From the NCBI GenBank assembly GCA_049324835.1, contig JBMOMT010000059.1, forward strand, positions 164,187 through 228,186: DNA of 64,000 bases, in the 5' to 3' direction. Every line of letters begins with the position of its first letter. The stretch's first letter is position 1. The notes beneath the pieces are model-generated. The model was not told the DNA's origin, did not search any database, and saw only the letters and a list, made by a program, of their open reading frames with translations. This document shows, piece by piece, positions 16,533-25,628 of the stretch. The DNA is from JBMOMT01 sp049324835 (GTDB lineage: Bacteria > Chloroflexota > Anaerolineae > CAYNKW01). Made by a program: the position numbers and the translations under genes.

Positions 16533-18371
16533 ATGACATTGCCGCAAGTTTTTTTGATCGTTGTGGTCGCCATTCCTTTGGTGCTGGTCAGCCTGGATCG
16601 TCTACGGATCGACGTGGCCGCCTTGTTGATCGCTATCGCGCTGGGCATGGCGCAATTTCTGGGCATGGGCATCCTGGGTGCGGCCCATGCCCCTCACGAT
16701 GCGGTCAAAGCGATTTCGGGCCTGAGCCAGCCCGTCGTTCTGACGCTGCTGAGTCTGTTCATCATCACACGCGGCCTGGAAAAATCGGGCCTGACGCGCT
16801 GGATCGCCCGCTATCTGCTCAAGATCGGTGGCCCTTCCGAACGGCGTTTGATCGCACTCTTTGCAGCCACCACTGCGTTGTTGTCGTTGGTCATGAATAA
16901 TCTGGCCGCCGGAGCGCTGGTGCTGCCCAGCGCCATGGAGGTTGCCCGGCGCACCGGCATCAAGCCCAGCAAGTTGCTCATTCCGGTGGCCTACGGCAGT
17001 CTGTTGGGCGGCGTGGCGACGTATTTTACCACGGCCAACATCATCGTTAGTAACCTGCTGGTGACGGTCAATCCGCCCCAGTCGCCGCTGCACATTCTGG
17101 CCTTCACGCCCACCGGCGGCCTGATGGCCATAGCTGGCATTGCCTTTCTCGCCCTCCTGGGCCAGCGGTGGCTGCCGGATCGGGATCCTGCGCCCGAGCA
17201 GATGATGGCCCGCTTTACCGGCAGCGATCTGGAAGACTATTATCAACTGGGTGAACATCTGTGGGAAGTAAAGGTGCGGCCTGGATCGCTGTTTGCCAAC
17301 AAATCGCTGTCTGAAACAGAGATCGGCGAACGGTTCGGCCTGGCGGTGGCTGGCGTGTGGCATGGGCAGCAGGCCATCTTTGCCCCATCACCGGAGCAGA
17401 TGATCCGGCCGGACGATATTTTGTTGATCGTTGGCCGGGAAGACCGGGTGAGCGCGCTGGCTGAAGCGGGTTTAAAAATCGGTCGAGAGAATTCCAACGG
17501 ACACATCAGCGAGCGCGGCGTGTCGTTCATCGAGGTCATGCCATCGCCGCATTCGCAGGCCCTGGGGCGCACGTTACGCGAGCTGGGATTCCGCACCAAA
17601 TATCGGCTGACGGCGCTGGCTCTTTTTCGCGGCGGGCGGAGTTATCGCACCGACGTGGGTAATTTTCCTCTGATGCTGGGCGACTCGCTGCTGACGATTG
17701 GATCGCGCAGCCAGTTGCACCGCCTGCGGAACAATCCGGACTTTATCGTGTTAGAGTCCGATCTCAGCGATCAGCCTGTGCAGCGCACTCAGGCCACCTT
17801 GACCATCGGCGTTCTTGCGGCGGCCATCACGGCGTCGATCCTGGGCCTGCCGGTTTACCTGGCCATGTTGGCCGGAGCGGTGTTCCTGATACTGACACGG
17901 GTGCTGGAAATGGAAGAAGCCTATCGGGCCGTCGAATGGCAGGCCATCATGTTGATCGCCGGCATGTATTCGGTCAGCCTGGCGATGGTCAATACCGGTC
18001 TGGCTCAACTGATCGGAGGCCGCCTGCTTGCCCTTGTCACGCCGCTTGGCCCGTTGGGCCTGGCAGGCGGCGCATACGTGCTGACCTCGCTGCTCACCCA
18101 GGTGATGGGCGGTCAGGTCACCGCCCTGGTCACAGGGCCTATCACCATCAGCGCGGCGATCAATCTGCACACCAGCCCGCAGGCCGTTGCCGTGGCGACG
18201 GCGATTGGCTGCTCGGCTTCGTTCTTTACACCCATCGCGCACCCGGTCAACATCCTGATGATCGCCCCGGCCAATTATCAGTTCCGCGACTTTTTCCACA
18301 TCGGCTGGCGATTGACCCTGGTGTGTTTCGCCGCATTGATCGTGGGGCTGGTGCTGTTCTGGAGGTTGTAA
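16533..18371 (+). CDS. SLC13/DASS-type permease with two RCK_C (TrkA-C) domains
   Basis: About 612 residues. N-terminal membrane half (about 1-205), two central soluble TrkA-C/RCK_C domains (about 210-395; each with the pattern of a short beta-alpha fold, e.g. GRTLRELGFRTKYRLTALAL), then a second membrane half (about 420-610). This is the architecture of the citrate/sulfate/anion transporter superfamily with RCK insertion. The substrate cannot be read from sequence. It lies between nuoH and nuoI in the same direction, 24 bp after nuoH, so it is transcribed with complex I. ATG 16533 has GAGG five bases before it; GTG 16527 is an alternative. Confidence 0.88.
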   Translation: MTLPQVFLIVVVAIPLVLVSLDRLRIDVAALLIAIALGMAQFLGMGILGAAHAPHDAVKAISGLSQPVVLTLLSLFIITRGLEKSGLTRWIARYLLKIGGPSERRLIALFAATTALLSLVMNNLAAGALVLPSAMEVARRTGIKPSKLLIPVAYGSLLGGVATYFTTANIIVSNLLVTVNPPQSPLHILAFTPTGGLMAIAGIAFLALLGQRWLPDRDPAPEQMMARFTGSDLEDYYQLGEHLWEVKVRPGSLFANKSLSETEIGERFGLAVAGVWHGQQAIFAPSPEQMIRPDDILLIVGREDRVSALAEAGLKIGRENSNGHISERGVSFIEVMPSPHSQALGRTLRELGFRTKYRLTALALFRGGRSYRTDVGNFPLMLGDSLLTIGSRSQLHRLRNNPDFIVLESDLSDQPVQRTQATLTIGVLAAAITASILGLPVYLAMLAGAVFLILTRVLEMEEAYRAVEWQAIMLIAGMYSVSLAMVNTGLAQLIGGRLLALVTPLGPLGLAGGAYVLTSLLTQVMGGQVTALVTGPITISAAINLHTSPQAVAVATAIGCSASFFTPIAHPVNILMIAPANYQFRDFFHIGWRLTLVCFAALIVGLVLFWRL

Positions 18372-18472
18372 CTCGCACCTGGCCAGCCTGGGAATGATCA
18401 TCGGTTCAGGCGTGGGCTTGGAAGTTTGTACACTGCGCCGAGTGTGATGCGCGAGTCATGGAAGGTCGAACT

Positions 18473-18955
18473 ATGAATGTCGTTGAAGCAGTAAAAGGAT
18501 TGGTTCGTATTGCCCAGTCGCTGGCCGTGACGATGAAATACGTGCCGGTCAAATCGATCACGGTGCAGTACCCGGAAGAGCCGGTGCACATTTACCCCCG
18601 CTTCCGGGCGCGGCACCAATTGATGTATCACGAGGATGGCCTGGAAAAGTGCGTCGGCTGTGCGCTGTGCGCCGCCTATTGCCCGGTGGGTTGCATCTAT
18701 GTGGAGGCCGGCGAGAACACCGCAGCGGAGCGCCACTCGCCGGGCGAGCGTTACGCCCGGATATACGAGATCAACCTGAGCCGTTGCATCTTTTGCGGCT
18801 TTTGTGAGGAGGCGTGCCCCACGGGGGCCATCGTGCTGCGTCACGAGTTTGCCCTGGCCGATTACGACCGCACCGACCAGATCTATACCAAAGAGATGCT
18901 GCTGGCGCCGGCCCAGCCGCACGTGATCCTCAGGGACGACGGAGGGCAAAGGTAA
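18473..18955 (+). CDS. nuoI: NADH-quinone oxidoreductase subunit I
   Basis: About 160 residues from ATG 18473 (AAGG before it; ATG 18458 is in frame but lacks a site). Two [4Fe-4S] motifs, CVGCALCAAYCP and CIFCGFCEEACP, carry clusters N6a/N6b between NuoG and NuoB. About 100 bp of spacer without clear features separates it from the inserted permease gene. Confidence 0.96.
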   Translation: MNVVEAVKGLVRIAQSLAVTMKYVPVKSITVQYPEEPVHIYPRFRARHQLMYHEDGLEKCVGCALCAAYCPVGCIYVEAGENTAAERHSPGERYARIYEINLSRCIFCGFCEEACPTGAIVLRHEFALADYDRTDQIYTKEMLLAPAQPHVILRDDGGQR

Positions 18956-19446
18956 TGGAGATGGTGTTATTTTTCATCCTGGCGGCGGTGGCGGTGGGCG
19001 CGGCGCTGGGAGTGGTGCTGGCGCGGCAGTCGGATCACAGCGCCCTCTTTTTGCTGCTCAATTTCATCGCCCTGGCGGCCATGTATGTCACCCTCAACGC
19101 GCCGTTCCTGGCGGCGGTGCAGATCATCGTTTACGCCGGGGCCATCGTGGTGATGTTTCTGTTTGTGGTGATGATGCTCGGCGTGGCGCTGCGAGACAAA
19201 CCCGAAACGCAGCCGTTGCAGCGCTATGTCGGTTTGGCGCTGGGTGTGCTGCTGCTGGCCGGGCTGGTTTACGTCGCGCTGAGCCAGCCTCTGCCGCCGC
19301 CGGAACTGACCCGCTCCGATAACGTGGTCGAGATCGGCAAGGCGCTCTTGACGGAATATCTGCTGCCCTTCGAGCTGGCCGGGTTGCTGCTGCTCATCGG
19401 TGTGGTGGGTGCGGTGGTGCTGGGCAAGCGCGAGCTGGAGGACTGA
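18955..19446 (+). CDS. nuoJ: NADH-quinone oxidoreductase subunit J
   Basis: 163 residues, five membrane helices, with the conserved third-helix segment QIIVYAGAIVVMFLFVVMML of NuoJ/ND6. Its ATG overlaps the nuoI stop by one base (TAATG), showing translational coupling. A second ATG at 18961 is possible. Confidence 0.95.
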   Translation: MEMVLFFILAAVAVGAALGVVLARQSDHSALFLLLNFIALAAMYVTLNAPFLAAVQIIVYAGAIVVMFLFVVMMLGVALRDKPETQPLQRYVGLALGVLLLAGLVYVALSQPLPPPELTRSDNVVEIGKALLTEYLLPFELAGLLLLIGVVGAVVLGKRELED

Positions 19447-19748
19447 TGATCTCGTCGTCGTTTTACCTGATTTTGAGCGCGGTGCTTTTTACCATCGGCG
19501 TGGTGGGTGTGCTGATACGGCGCAACGCGGTGGTGGTGCTGATGTGCATCGAGCTGATGCTCAACTCGGTCAACCTGACCTTTGTGGCCTTTTCTCGCTA
19601 TCTGTCTTCGATGGCCGGCCAGGTGTTCGTGTTGATGACCGTGGCCGTGGCCGCCGCCGAGGTGGCCGTGGGGCTGGGATTGATCATCGCGTTGTACCGG
19701 CAAAAGAAAACCACCGATGTGGACGACATCAACATTTTGAAATGGTAG
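19446..19748 (+). CDS. nuoK: NADH-quinone oxidoreductase subunit K
   Basis: 100 residues, three helices, with the conserved buried Glu residues of NuoK/ND4L (MCIELMLNSVNL and AAAEVAVGL) used in proton transfer. ATG overlaps the nuoJ stop by one base (TGATG). Confidence 0.96.
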   Translation: MISSSFYLILSAVLFTIGVVGVLIRRNAVVVLMCIELMLNSVNLTFVAFSRYLSSMAGQVFVLMTVAVAAAEVAVGLGLIIALYRQKKTTDVDDINILKW

Positions 19749-19757
19749 GGGGCGCAC

Positions 19758-21665
19758 ATGGATTCGTTTGACATACTGCCCTGGCTGCTGCTGCTCTTTC
19801 CGCTGCTGGGTGTGATCGTCAACGGCTTTTTCGGGGCGCGGCTGGGCCGGCGGGTGGTGAGTTGGCTGGGGCCGGGCGTGGTGCTGCTCTCTTTTCTGAC
19901 GGCGCTGCTGCCGCTGATCGACCTGCTCGGTGGGGCGGAAGCGTTTGGGCTGCACAGCCGCCTGTTCACCTGGATCACCGTGGGCAAATTCCAGGTCGAG
20001 GCGGCGCTGCTGCTGGACGAGCTTTCGCTGGTGATGGCCCTGGTGGTCACGGGTGTGGGTTTTCTCATCCACGTCTATTCCACCGGCTATATGGCCGAGG
20101 ATGCACGCTTTGCCCGCTTTTTCACCCTGCTCAACCTGTTCATCTTTTCCATGCTCACCCTGGTGCTGGCCGATAATTTCCTGCTGCTCTATGTGGGCTG
20201 GGAGCTGGTGGGCTTTTGTTCCTACATGCTCATCGGCTTTTGGTTCGAGAAACCATCCGCCGCCGACGCAGGCAAAAAGGCGTTCATCGTCAACCGCGTG
20301 GGTGACTTGGGTTTTGCCCTGGGTGTGTTTCTCATTTTCTCCACGTTTGGCAGCCTGGCCTTTGCCGATGTGCTGACCGCCGAGGCCGTGGCGGCGGTGG
20401 CGCCGGGCGCGGTCACGGCTATCGCGCTGCTGCTCTTTGTGGGCGCGGCGGGCAAATCGGCCCAGATCCCGCTCTACGTCTGGCTGCCCGACGCCATGGA
20501 AGGCCCCACGCCGGTTTCGGCCCTCATCCACGCGGCGACGATGGTCACCGCCGGCGTGTACATGGTGGCCCGCACCAACGCCCTCTTTGGCGCATCCGAG
20601 ACGGCCAGCGGCATCGTGGCCTGGATCGGCGTGCTGACCGCCTTTTTCGCCGCCACCATCGCCCTGGTGCAGACCGATCTCAAACGCATCCTGGCCTATT
20701 CCACCGTCAGCCAGTTGGGTTATATGATGCTGGGTGTGGGTGTGGGCGGTTATGCGGCCGGCATCTTTCACCTGACCACCCACGCCTTTTTCAAGGCGCT
20801 GCTCTTTTTGGGCGCGGGCAGCGTGATGCACGCCCTGGCCGGCGAGTTGAACATTTTTAAAATGGGCGGCCTGCGCGAAAAAATGCCCACCACCTACCGC
20901 ACTTTTTTGTGGGGCGCCATGGCGCTGGCCGGCTTCCCGCTGCTCTCTGGCTTTTTCAGCAAAGACGAAATCCTGTGGCTGGCGGCCAACCGATCCTGGC
21001 TGTTGTGGGGCGTGGGCATCGTCACCGCCTTTCTGACGGCCATGTACGCCTTTCGGCTGGTGTTCGTGGTCTTTTTGGGCCAGCCGCGCGATAAAAAACT
21101 GCACGGCCACGCCCACGAATCGCCGCGCAGCATGACCCTGCCGCTAACGGTGCTGGCCCTGCTGGCCGTGCTGGGCGGGCTGCTCAACCTGCCGGGAGAG
21201 CTGGTCGGGGTGGAGGGGTTGGGCCTGCTGAACGCGGCCCTGGCGCACACCCTGGGCCACCCCCATGTCGAGATGGGCCGGGGCGCGCAGTGGGCGCTGC
21301 TGGTGGTTTCGGGTTTGCTGCCGATTGTGGCCATGCTGCTGGCCCAAAGCTTGTGGGGCATCCGCAACGATCGGGTGCGCAGGCTGAGCCAGCGCTACGC
21401 CTGGCTGTATACCCTGCTGGTCAACAAATATTACGTGGACGAGCTTTACATGGCCGCCGTGGTCAAACCGCTGAGAGGGCTGGGCGAGTTCCTGTACGGC
21501 ACGGTGGATCGTGGCCTCATCGACCGGGCGGTGGATGGCCTGGCGGCATTGCTGGGGCAGGGCGGCGAGGGGGCGCGTCGATTGCAGACGGGTTACGTGC
21601 GCAACTATGCCCTGGGCCTGTTGTTGGGCGTCGTGGCCGTGGTCGGCTACTTTATCCTGCGATGA
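19758..21665 (+). CDS. nuoL: NADH-quinone oxidoreductase subunit L
   Basis: 635-residue antiporter-like proton-pumping subunit of complex I. About 16 helices, with the Proton_antipo core (GWELVGFCSYMLIGF; GKSAQIPLYVWLPDAMEGPTPV; lysine and histidine residues of HAATMVTAGVYM). The long C-terminal amphipathic helix and last membrane segment are present, so the gene is full length. Normally nuoM follows at once; here about 420 bp with a decayed gene intervenes. Confidence 0.97.
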   Translation: MDSFDILPWLLLLFPLLGVIVNGFFGARLGRRVVSWLGPGVVLLSFLTALLPLIDLLGGAEAFGLHSRLFTWITVGKFQVEAALLLDELSLVMALVVTGVGFLIHVYSTGYMAEDARFARFFTLLNLFIFSMLTLVLADNFLLLYVGWELVGFCSYMLIGFWFEKPSAADAGKKAFIVNRVGDLGFALGVFLIFSTFGSLAFADVLTAEAVAAVAPGAVTAIALLLFVGAAGKSAQIPLYVWLPDAMEGPTPVSALIHAATMVTAGVYMVARTNALFGASETASGIVAWIGVLTAFFAATIALVQTDLKRILAYSTVSQLGYMMLGVGVGGYAAGIFHLTTHAFFKALLFLGAGSVMHALAGELNIFKMGGLREKMPTTYRTFLWGAMALAGFPLLSGFFSKDEILWLAANRSWLLWGVGIVTAFLTAMYAFRLVFVVFLGQPRDKKLHGHAHESPRSMTLPLTVLALLAVLGGLLNLPGELVGVEGLGLLNAALAHTLGHPHVEMGRGAQWALLVVSGLLPIVAMLLAQSLWGIRNDRVRRLSQRYAWLYTLLVNKYYVDELYMAAVVKPLRGLGEFLYGTVDRGLIDRAVDGLAALLGQGGEGARRLQTGYVRNYALGLLLGVVAVVGYFILR

Positions 21666-22026
21666 CACGAGTTCTACCGCAGAGTCGCCGAGATCGCTGA
21701 GGCGATTATTGGCGCGGCCATAGAGGTGCATCGTGCGTTAGGGCCGGGAGTTCGGTCTGCGTGGCATTTCCTTTGAACGGCAACTCTCGTTGGCCGTAGA
21801 ATACAAGGGGCTGCAATTAGATCGTGGGTACCGCGTTGATTTGTTGGTTTCTGACAGTGTCATAGTGGAGATCAAAGCCGTCGAGTGTTTGCTGCCCATC
21901 CATGAAGCACAACTGTTGACGTATTTGAAACTTGGTGGTTGGAAAGTGGGTCTACTCATGAACTTTAATGTTCCCGTCTTGAAGCAAGGCATTCGTCGAC
22001 GTGTTCTGGGATTGGAAGAGAAATAG
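21666..22026 (+). pseudogene. GxxExxY-family protein remnant inside the nuo operon
   Basis: Two pieces of a GxxExxY-type (nuclease-fold) protein in different frames. 21687-21770 reads AEIAEAIIGAAIEVHRALGPG then meets a stop. After a loss of about 14 residues, including the GxxExxY signature itself, the frame at about 21754-22026 reads FGLRGISFERQ, LQLDRGYRVDLLV, VIVEIKAVE, LLPIHEAQLLTYLKL. A 78-residue open frame from 21790 is only the C-terminal half. CCGCAGAG-type inverted repeats flank it (about 21675-21702 and 22031-22060), as is often seen for this family. Not expected to be functional. Confidence 0.8.
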
Positions 22027-22030
22027 AAAG

Positions 22031-22060
22031 CCTCTGTGTTCTCTGCGTCTCTGCGGTGAG
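22031..22060. repeat. CCGCAGAG-family inverted-repeat arm
   Basis: Right arm CCTCTGTGTT...CTGCGGTGAG is the diverged complement of the left arm at about 21675-21702 (ACCGCAGAGTCGCCGAGA...). Together they bracket the GxxExxY remnant. The same sequence family recurs at 29711-29777 and 42793-42861. Confidence 0.65.
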
Positions 22061-22084
22061 AGCTATTTCGAGGAGTTGAGCTGA

Positions 22085-23593
22085 ATGGCACAACCTGGTT
22101 TTCCTTTGTTATCGTTGATCGTTTTCCTGCCGCTGGCCGGCGCGCTGGCGCTGCTGCTGTTCAAGGGCGCGCGGCCACAGGCGATCCGCTGGTGGGCTTT
22201 GGGGGTGAGCGTCGTCGAGCTGGCCCTCTCGCTGTGGCTGATACTGGCCTGGCAGAGCGGCAGCGGCATGCAGTTCGCCGACGGCCCGGCGGCCTGGATC
22301 CCCGAACTGGGCATCGGCTATCACCTGGGCGTGGATGGCATCAGCCTGTTCCTGGTGCTGCTGACGGCGTTCCTGTGGCCGCTGGCCGTGCTGGCCTCGT
22401 GGGATCGCATCGTCGAGCGTGAAAAGGGCTATTACTTTTTCCTGCTGCTGCTGCAGACCGGCTGCCTGGGCGTGTTCACCGCGCTGGATACGGCGCTGTT
22501 CTACGTCTTTTGGGAGGCCATGCTGCTGCCCATGTATTTTCTCATCGGGCGCTGGGGCGGCGAGCGGCGGGTGTATGCCACCACCAAGTTCTTTCTCTAC
22601 ACCATGGCCGGCTCGGCGCTGATGCTGGTGGCCATCCTGGCCGGTTATGTCCTGTCTGGCTCCTTCAGCCTGGCGTCGCTGGCGGCAGCCGGGCTGACCA
22701 AAACGCAGCAGACCTGGCTCTTTTTAGCCTTCGGGCTGGCTTTTGCCGTCAAAGCGCCGCTGTTTCCCTTTCACACCTGGCTGCCCGATGCCTACGGCGA
22801 GTCGCCGGCGCCGGTGACGGCCCTGCTGGCCGGGGTGCTTTCCAAGATGGGTGTCTATGGCTTTTTGCGCTTTTGCCTGCCCCTGTTTCCCGATGCCGTC
22901 GCCACGTTTGCCCCCGCCATCGCCGTGCTGGCCATGATCGGCGTGGTGTACGCCGCGCTGAACGCGCTGGTGCAAAAGAGTGTCAAGCTGGTGATCGCCT
23001 ATTCCAGCATCGGTCATATCTCGTTGATCCTGCTGGGTATCTTGGCCGTCAACACCGAGGCGGTGGGCGGCGCGGCGCTGCAAATGATCAACCACGGTAT
23101 CAACATCGCACTCTTGTTTCTGCTGGCCGATATGCTCAAACGGCGCACCGGCACAGACGAGATCGCCGCCCTGGGTGGGTTGTGGAAGGTTTTACCCTGG
23201 CTGGGCACGCTGCTGCTGGTGGCCGTGTTCGCCTCGGTGGGGCTGCCGGGCACCAACGGCTTTGTGGGCGAGATGTCGCTGCTGGTGGGGGTTTTCCAGG
23301 CCAACCAGCTCTATGCCGCCATCGGCGCCACCGGCCTGATCCTGGGCGCCTGGTACATGCTCAATCTCTATCGCAACGTGATGCTCGGCCCGTTGGCCGG
23401 GCGCGATAAAAAAACCCCCGCGCCAGAGTACCGAGATCTGTCCGGGCGCGAGGCCCTCGTTCTGGCGCCGCTGGCGGTGGTGATCTTTTTAGTGGGCATC
23501 CTGCCCAATTTGCTGCTGGCGCGTTTGACGCCGTCGGTAGAGTCGCTGGTGCAGCAGGCCCAGGTGACAGAGGAAATCGTCGCAGGCAAGTAG
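22085..23593 (+). CDS. nuoM: NADH-quinone oxidoreductase subunit M
   Basis: 502 residues, about 14 helices, antiporter-like proton pump. Conserved FYVFWEAMLLPMYFLIG with the key Glu, KAPLFPFHTWLPDAYGESP and HISLILLGI motifs. Normal length, so the neighbouring pseudogene has not damaged it. Confidence 0.97.
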   Translation: MAQPGFPLLSLIVFLPLAGALALLLFKGARPQAIRWWALGVSVVELALSLWLILAWQSGSGMQFADGPAAWIPELGIGYHLGVDGISLFLVLLTAFLWPLAVLASWDRIVEREKGYYFFLLLLQTGCLGVFTALDTALFYVFWEAMLLPMYFLIGRWGGERRVYATTKFFLYTMAGSALMLVAILAGYVLSGSFSLASLAAAGLTKTQQTWLFLAFGLAFAVKAPLFPFHTWLPDAYGESPAPVTALLAGVLSKMGVYGFLRFCLPLFPDAVATFAPAIAVLAMIGVVYAALNALVQKSVKLVIAYSSIGHISLILLGILAVNTEAVGGAALQMINHGINIALLFLLADMLKRRTGTDEIAALGGLWKVLPWLGTLLLVAVFASVGLPGTNGFVGEMSLLVGVFQANQLYAAIGATGLILGAWYMLNLYRNVMLGPLAGRDKKTPAPEYRDLSGREALVLAPLAVVIFLVGILPNLLLARLTPSVESLVQQAQVTEEIVAGK

Positions 23594-23614
23594 ATGGCTT
23601 TGCAGGAGTACTGG

Positions 23615-25075
23615 ATGATCGAGACCCCTGTTCTCAACTTTAAAGTGATAGGCCCGCCGCTGGCGCTGGTGATCGCGGCGGCAGTTGTGTTGCTGCTGGA
23701 TCTGTTTCTGCCGCGCCAGCGTAAACAGGCGCTGGCCTACATCGCGCTGGCGGGCATCGTGGCGGCGTTCGTGGCCACCGGCCTGCTGTGGGATGCCACT
23801 GACCCGGCGTTTGCCGGGCTGGACGGCATGGCCGTGGCCGATGGTTACGCTCTCTTTTTCAACCTGGTGTTCCTGACCGTCGCCGGGCTGGCGGTGCTGA
23901 TCTCGGTGGATTACGCCGCCCGCGAGGGGCTGGCCCAGGGTGAGTATTATGCCCTGTTGCTGCTCTCGACGGCGGGCATGAGTGTGATGGCCGCCGCCGC
24001 CGACCTGATGGTGCTCTTTGTTGGGCTGGAGGTGCTGTCGATTCCGCTCTATGTGCTGGCCGCCCTCAAGCGCGGCCGGGCCGAATCGAACGAGAGCGGC
24101 CTCAAGTATTTCCTGCTGGGCGCGTTCGCCTCGGCCTTTTTGCTCTATGGCATCGCGCTGACCTACGGCGCCAGCGGGGGCACGGCGCTGAGCGCGGTGG
24201 CCGCCGGGCTGGCCGCCGATTCGGCCAGCCGTCTGCTGGCGGTGGCCGGCCTGGGCCTGATGCTGGTGGGTCTTGGCTTCAAGGTGGCGCTGGCACCCTT
24301 TCATACCTGGACGCCCGATGTCTACCAGGGCGCGCCGACCTCGGTGACGGCCTTTATGTCGGTGGGGGCCAAGGCGGCCGGCTTTGCCGCACTGGGCCGG
24401 GCGCTGGCGGTGGCCTTTCCGGCGCTGCTGGCCGATTGGTCGCCGCTGCTGGCGGTTCTGGCAGCGCTGACCATGACGCTGGGCAACGTGGGCGCGCTGC
24501 GCCAGACGGATCTCAAGCGGCTGCTGGCCTATTCCAGCGTGGCTCACGCCGGATACCTGCTGGTGGGGCTGGCCGCCGGGAGTGAGGCCGGGCTGGGGGG
24601 GGTGCTCTTTTACCTGCTGGCCTACGGTTTTATGAACGTCGGCGCCTTTGCGGCGCTCATGGCGGCCCAACGGTCCGACGGCAGCGCGGTGACGGTGGCG
24701 AACATCGCCGGGCTGGGGGCGCGTAAACCGGCGCTGGCCGCCGGCCTGACGCTGGCGCTGCTCTCGCTGGCCGGGCTGCCGCCGCTGGCCGGTTTTATGG
24801 CCAAGTTTACTCTCTTTCGCGCCGCCGTGCAGGCCGATCTGGCCTGGCTGGCCGTTCTGGGTGTGCTCAACAGCGTGGTATCGGCCTATTTCTACCTGAA
24901 GGTCATCGTGGCCATGTGGCTGCGCGAGCCGGCGGAGGCTGAGCTGGTCGAGACCTGTTCGCTGGTCGGCGCGGTGGTGGCCGCATCGGCGGCGGGCATG
25001 CTGCTGCTGGGGGTGCTGCCTTCGCTGCTGCTGGCCCTGGCCGAGGCCTCGGCGCGGGGGGTGTGGGGGTTTTAA
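23615..25075 (+). CDS. nuoN: NADH-quinone oxidoreductase subunit N
   Basis: 486 residues from ATG 23615, preferred because GGAG lies 7 bases before it; ATG 23594, directly after the nuoM stop, adds seven residues. Antiporter-like subunit with LFVGLEVLSIPLYVLAALKR, KVALAPFHTWTPDVYQGAPT and LLAYSSVAHAGYLLVGLA. Last gene of the complex I locus; a terminator follows at 25097. Confidence 0.96.
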   Translation: MIETPVLNFKVIGPPLALVIAAAVVLLLDLFLPRQRKQALAYIALAGIVAAFVATGLLWDATDPAFAGLDGMAVADGYALFFNLVFLTVAGLAVLISVDYAAREGLAQGEYYALLLLSTAGMSVMAAAADLMVLFVGLEVLSIPLYVLAALKRGRAESNESGLKYFLLGAFASAFLLYGIALTYGASGGTALSAVAAGLAADSASRLLAVAGLGLMLVGLGFKVALAPFHTWTPDVYQGAPTSVTAFMSVGAKAAGFAALGRALAVAFPALLADWSPLLAVLAALTMTLGNVGALRQTDLKRLLAYSSVAHAGYLLVGLAAGSEAGLGGVLFYLLAYGFMNVGAFAALMAAQRSDGSAVTVANIAGLGARKPALAAGLTLALLSLAGLPPLAGFMAKFTLFRAAVQADLAWLAVLGVLNSVVSAYFYLKVIVAMWLREPAEAELVETCSLVGAVVAASAAGMLLLGVLPSLLLALAEASARGVWGF

Positions 25076-25096
25076 CCGCCGCCAGATGCAGATGAC

Positions 25097-25137
25097 AAAC
25101 CCCGACGGGCTGTTTCGGTCCGCCGGGGTTTATTTTT
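25097..25137 (+). terminator. Intrinsic terminator of the nuo operon
   Basis: AAACCCCG...CGGGGTTT hairpin (25097-25131; GACGGGC / GTCCGCC inner pairing partly imperfect) followed by TATTTTTA, about 20 bp after nuoN. Confidence 0.8.
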
Positions 25138-25247
25138 AGCCGGCGCGGCCGGCAGGGTTATGGTTCATTCGCCACAGCGACGCCGAGAACGCCGGCGATA
25201 ACCCTCGTCCCGGCGGTGAAGAATCGAGAGGCGCTGTGGATTCCTCC

Positions 25248-25276
25248 TTGACAGATGCGCCGTCTTGGTGTATAAT
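25248..25276 (+). promoter_or_regulatory. Consensus sigma70-like promoter with possible operator
   Basis: TTGACA (25248-25253), exactly 17 bp, TATAAT (25271-25276). Immediately downstream (25275-25310) are repeated TATGC/GCATA-like half sites (TATGCG, TATGCATAC, GCGTATA) that could be an operator for the ribbon-helix-helix-like product of the gene it drives. The operator part is inference. Confidence 0.75.
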
Positions 25277-25343
25277 ATGCGCAGAATATGCATACACAAT
25301 GCGTATAAAATGAGCTAATCTGTGAAGCAGAAAGGGGAGAGAG

Positions 25344-25628
25344 ATGGCCGAGACGAACGCCGATCTGGAACGGCGCATGAAAGAGCTGGAAGCAGAGCTG
25401 CAAGCGCTCAAGGCGGCCAGGCCGCAGCGCCGCCGGGTGACCTTTGAGTTCAGCGAGGAGACTTATCAACAGTTGCGCCAGGAGGCGGAGCAAAAACGCA
25501 CCTCCATGGCCGACATCGTCCGCGACGCCCTCAGCCGCACACGCTGGCTGGAAGAGACGGTCGAAAAGGGCCGGCTGTTTGTCAGAGAGGAGGACGATGG
25601 CGAAATTTATGTGGTGAAGCGCATATGA
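25344..25628 (+). CDS. Small coiled-coil / ribbon-helix-helix-like protein
   Basis: 94 residues. An N-terminal charged coiled coil (about 5-28, LERRMKELEAELQALK) is followed by a stretch that looks like a MetJ/Arc-type fold (VTFEFSEETYQQLRQEAEQ then SMADIVRDALSR), and an acidic tail. Likely a DNA-binding regulator, possibly of its own gene; AAAGGGGAGAG precedes the ATG. Its stop overlaps the next ATG by 4 bp. The family assignment is by pattern only. Confidence 0.6.
   Translation: MAETNADLERRMKELEAELQALKAARPQRRRVTFEFSEETYQQLRQEAEQKRTSMADIVRDALSRTRWLEETVEKGRLFVREEDDGEIYVVKRI

Noticed and set aside
19269..21116. 615-aa open frame on - opposite nuoJ/K/L
   Set aside because: Antisense shadow of GC-rich codon bias; His/Gln/Arg-rich with no domain.
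21790..22026. 78-aa frame as an intact small protein
   Set aside because: It is the C-terminal half of a frameshifted GxxExxY protein whose N-terminal half lies just upstream in another frame.
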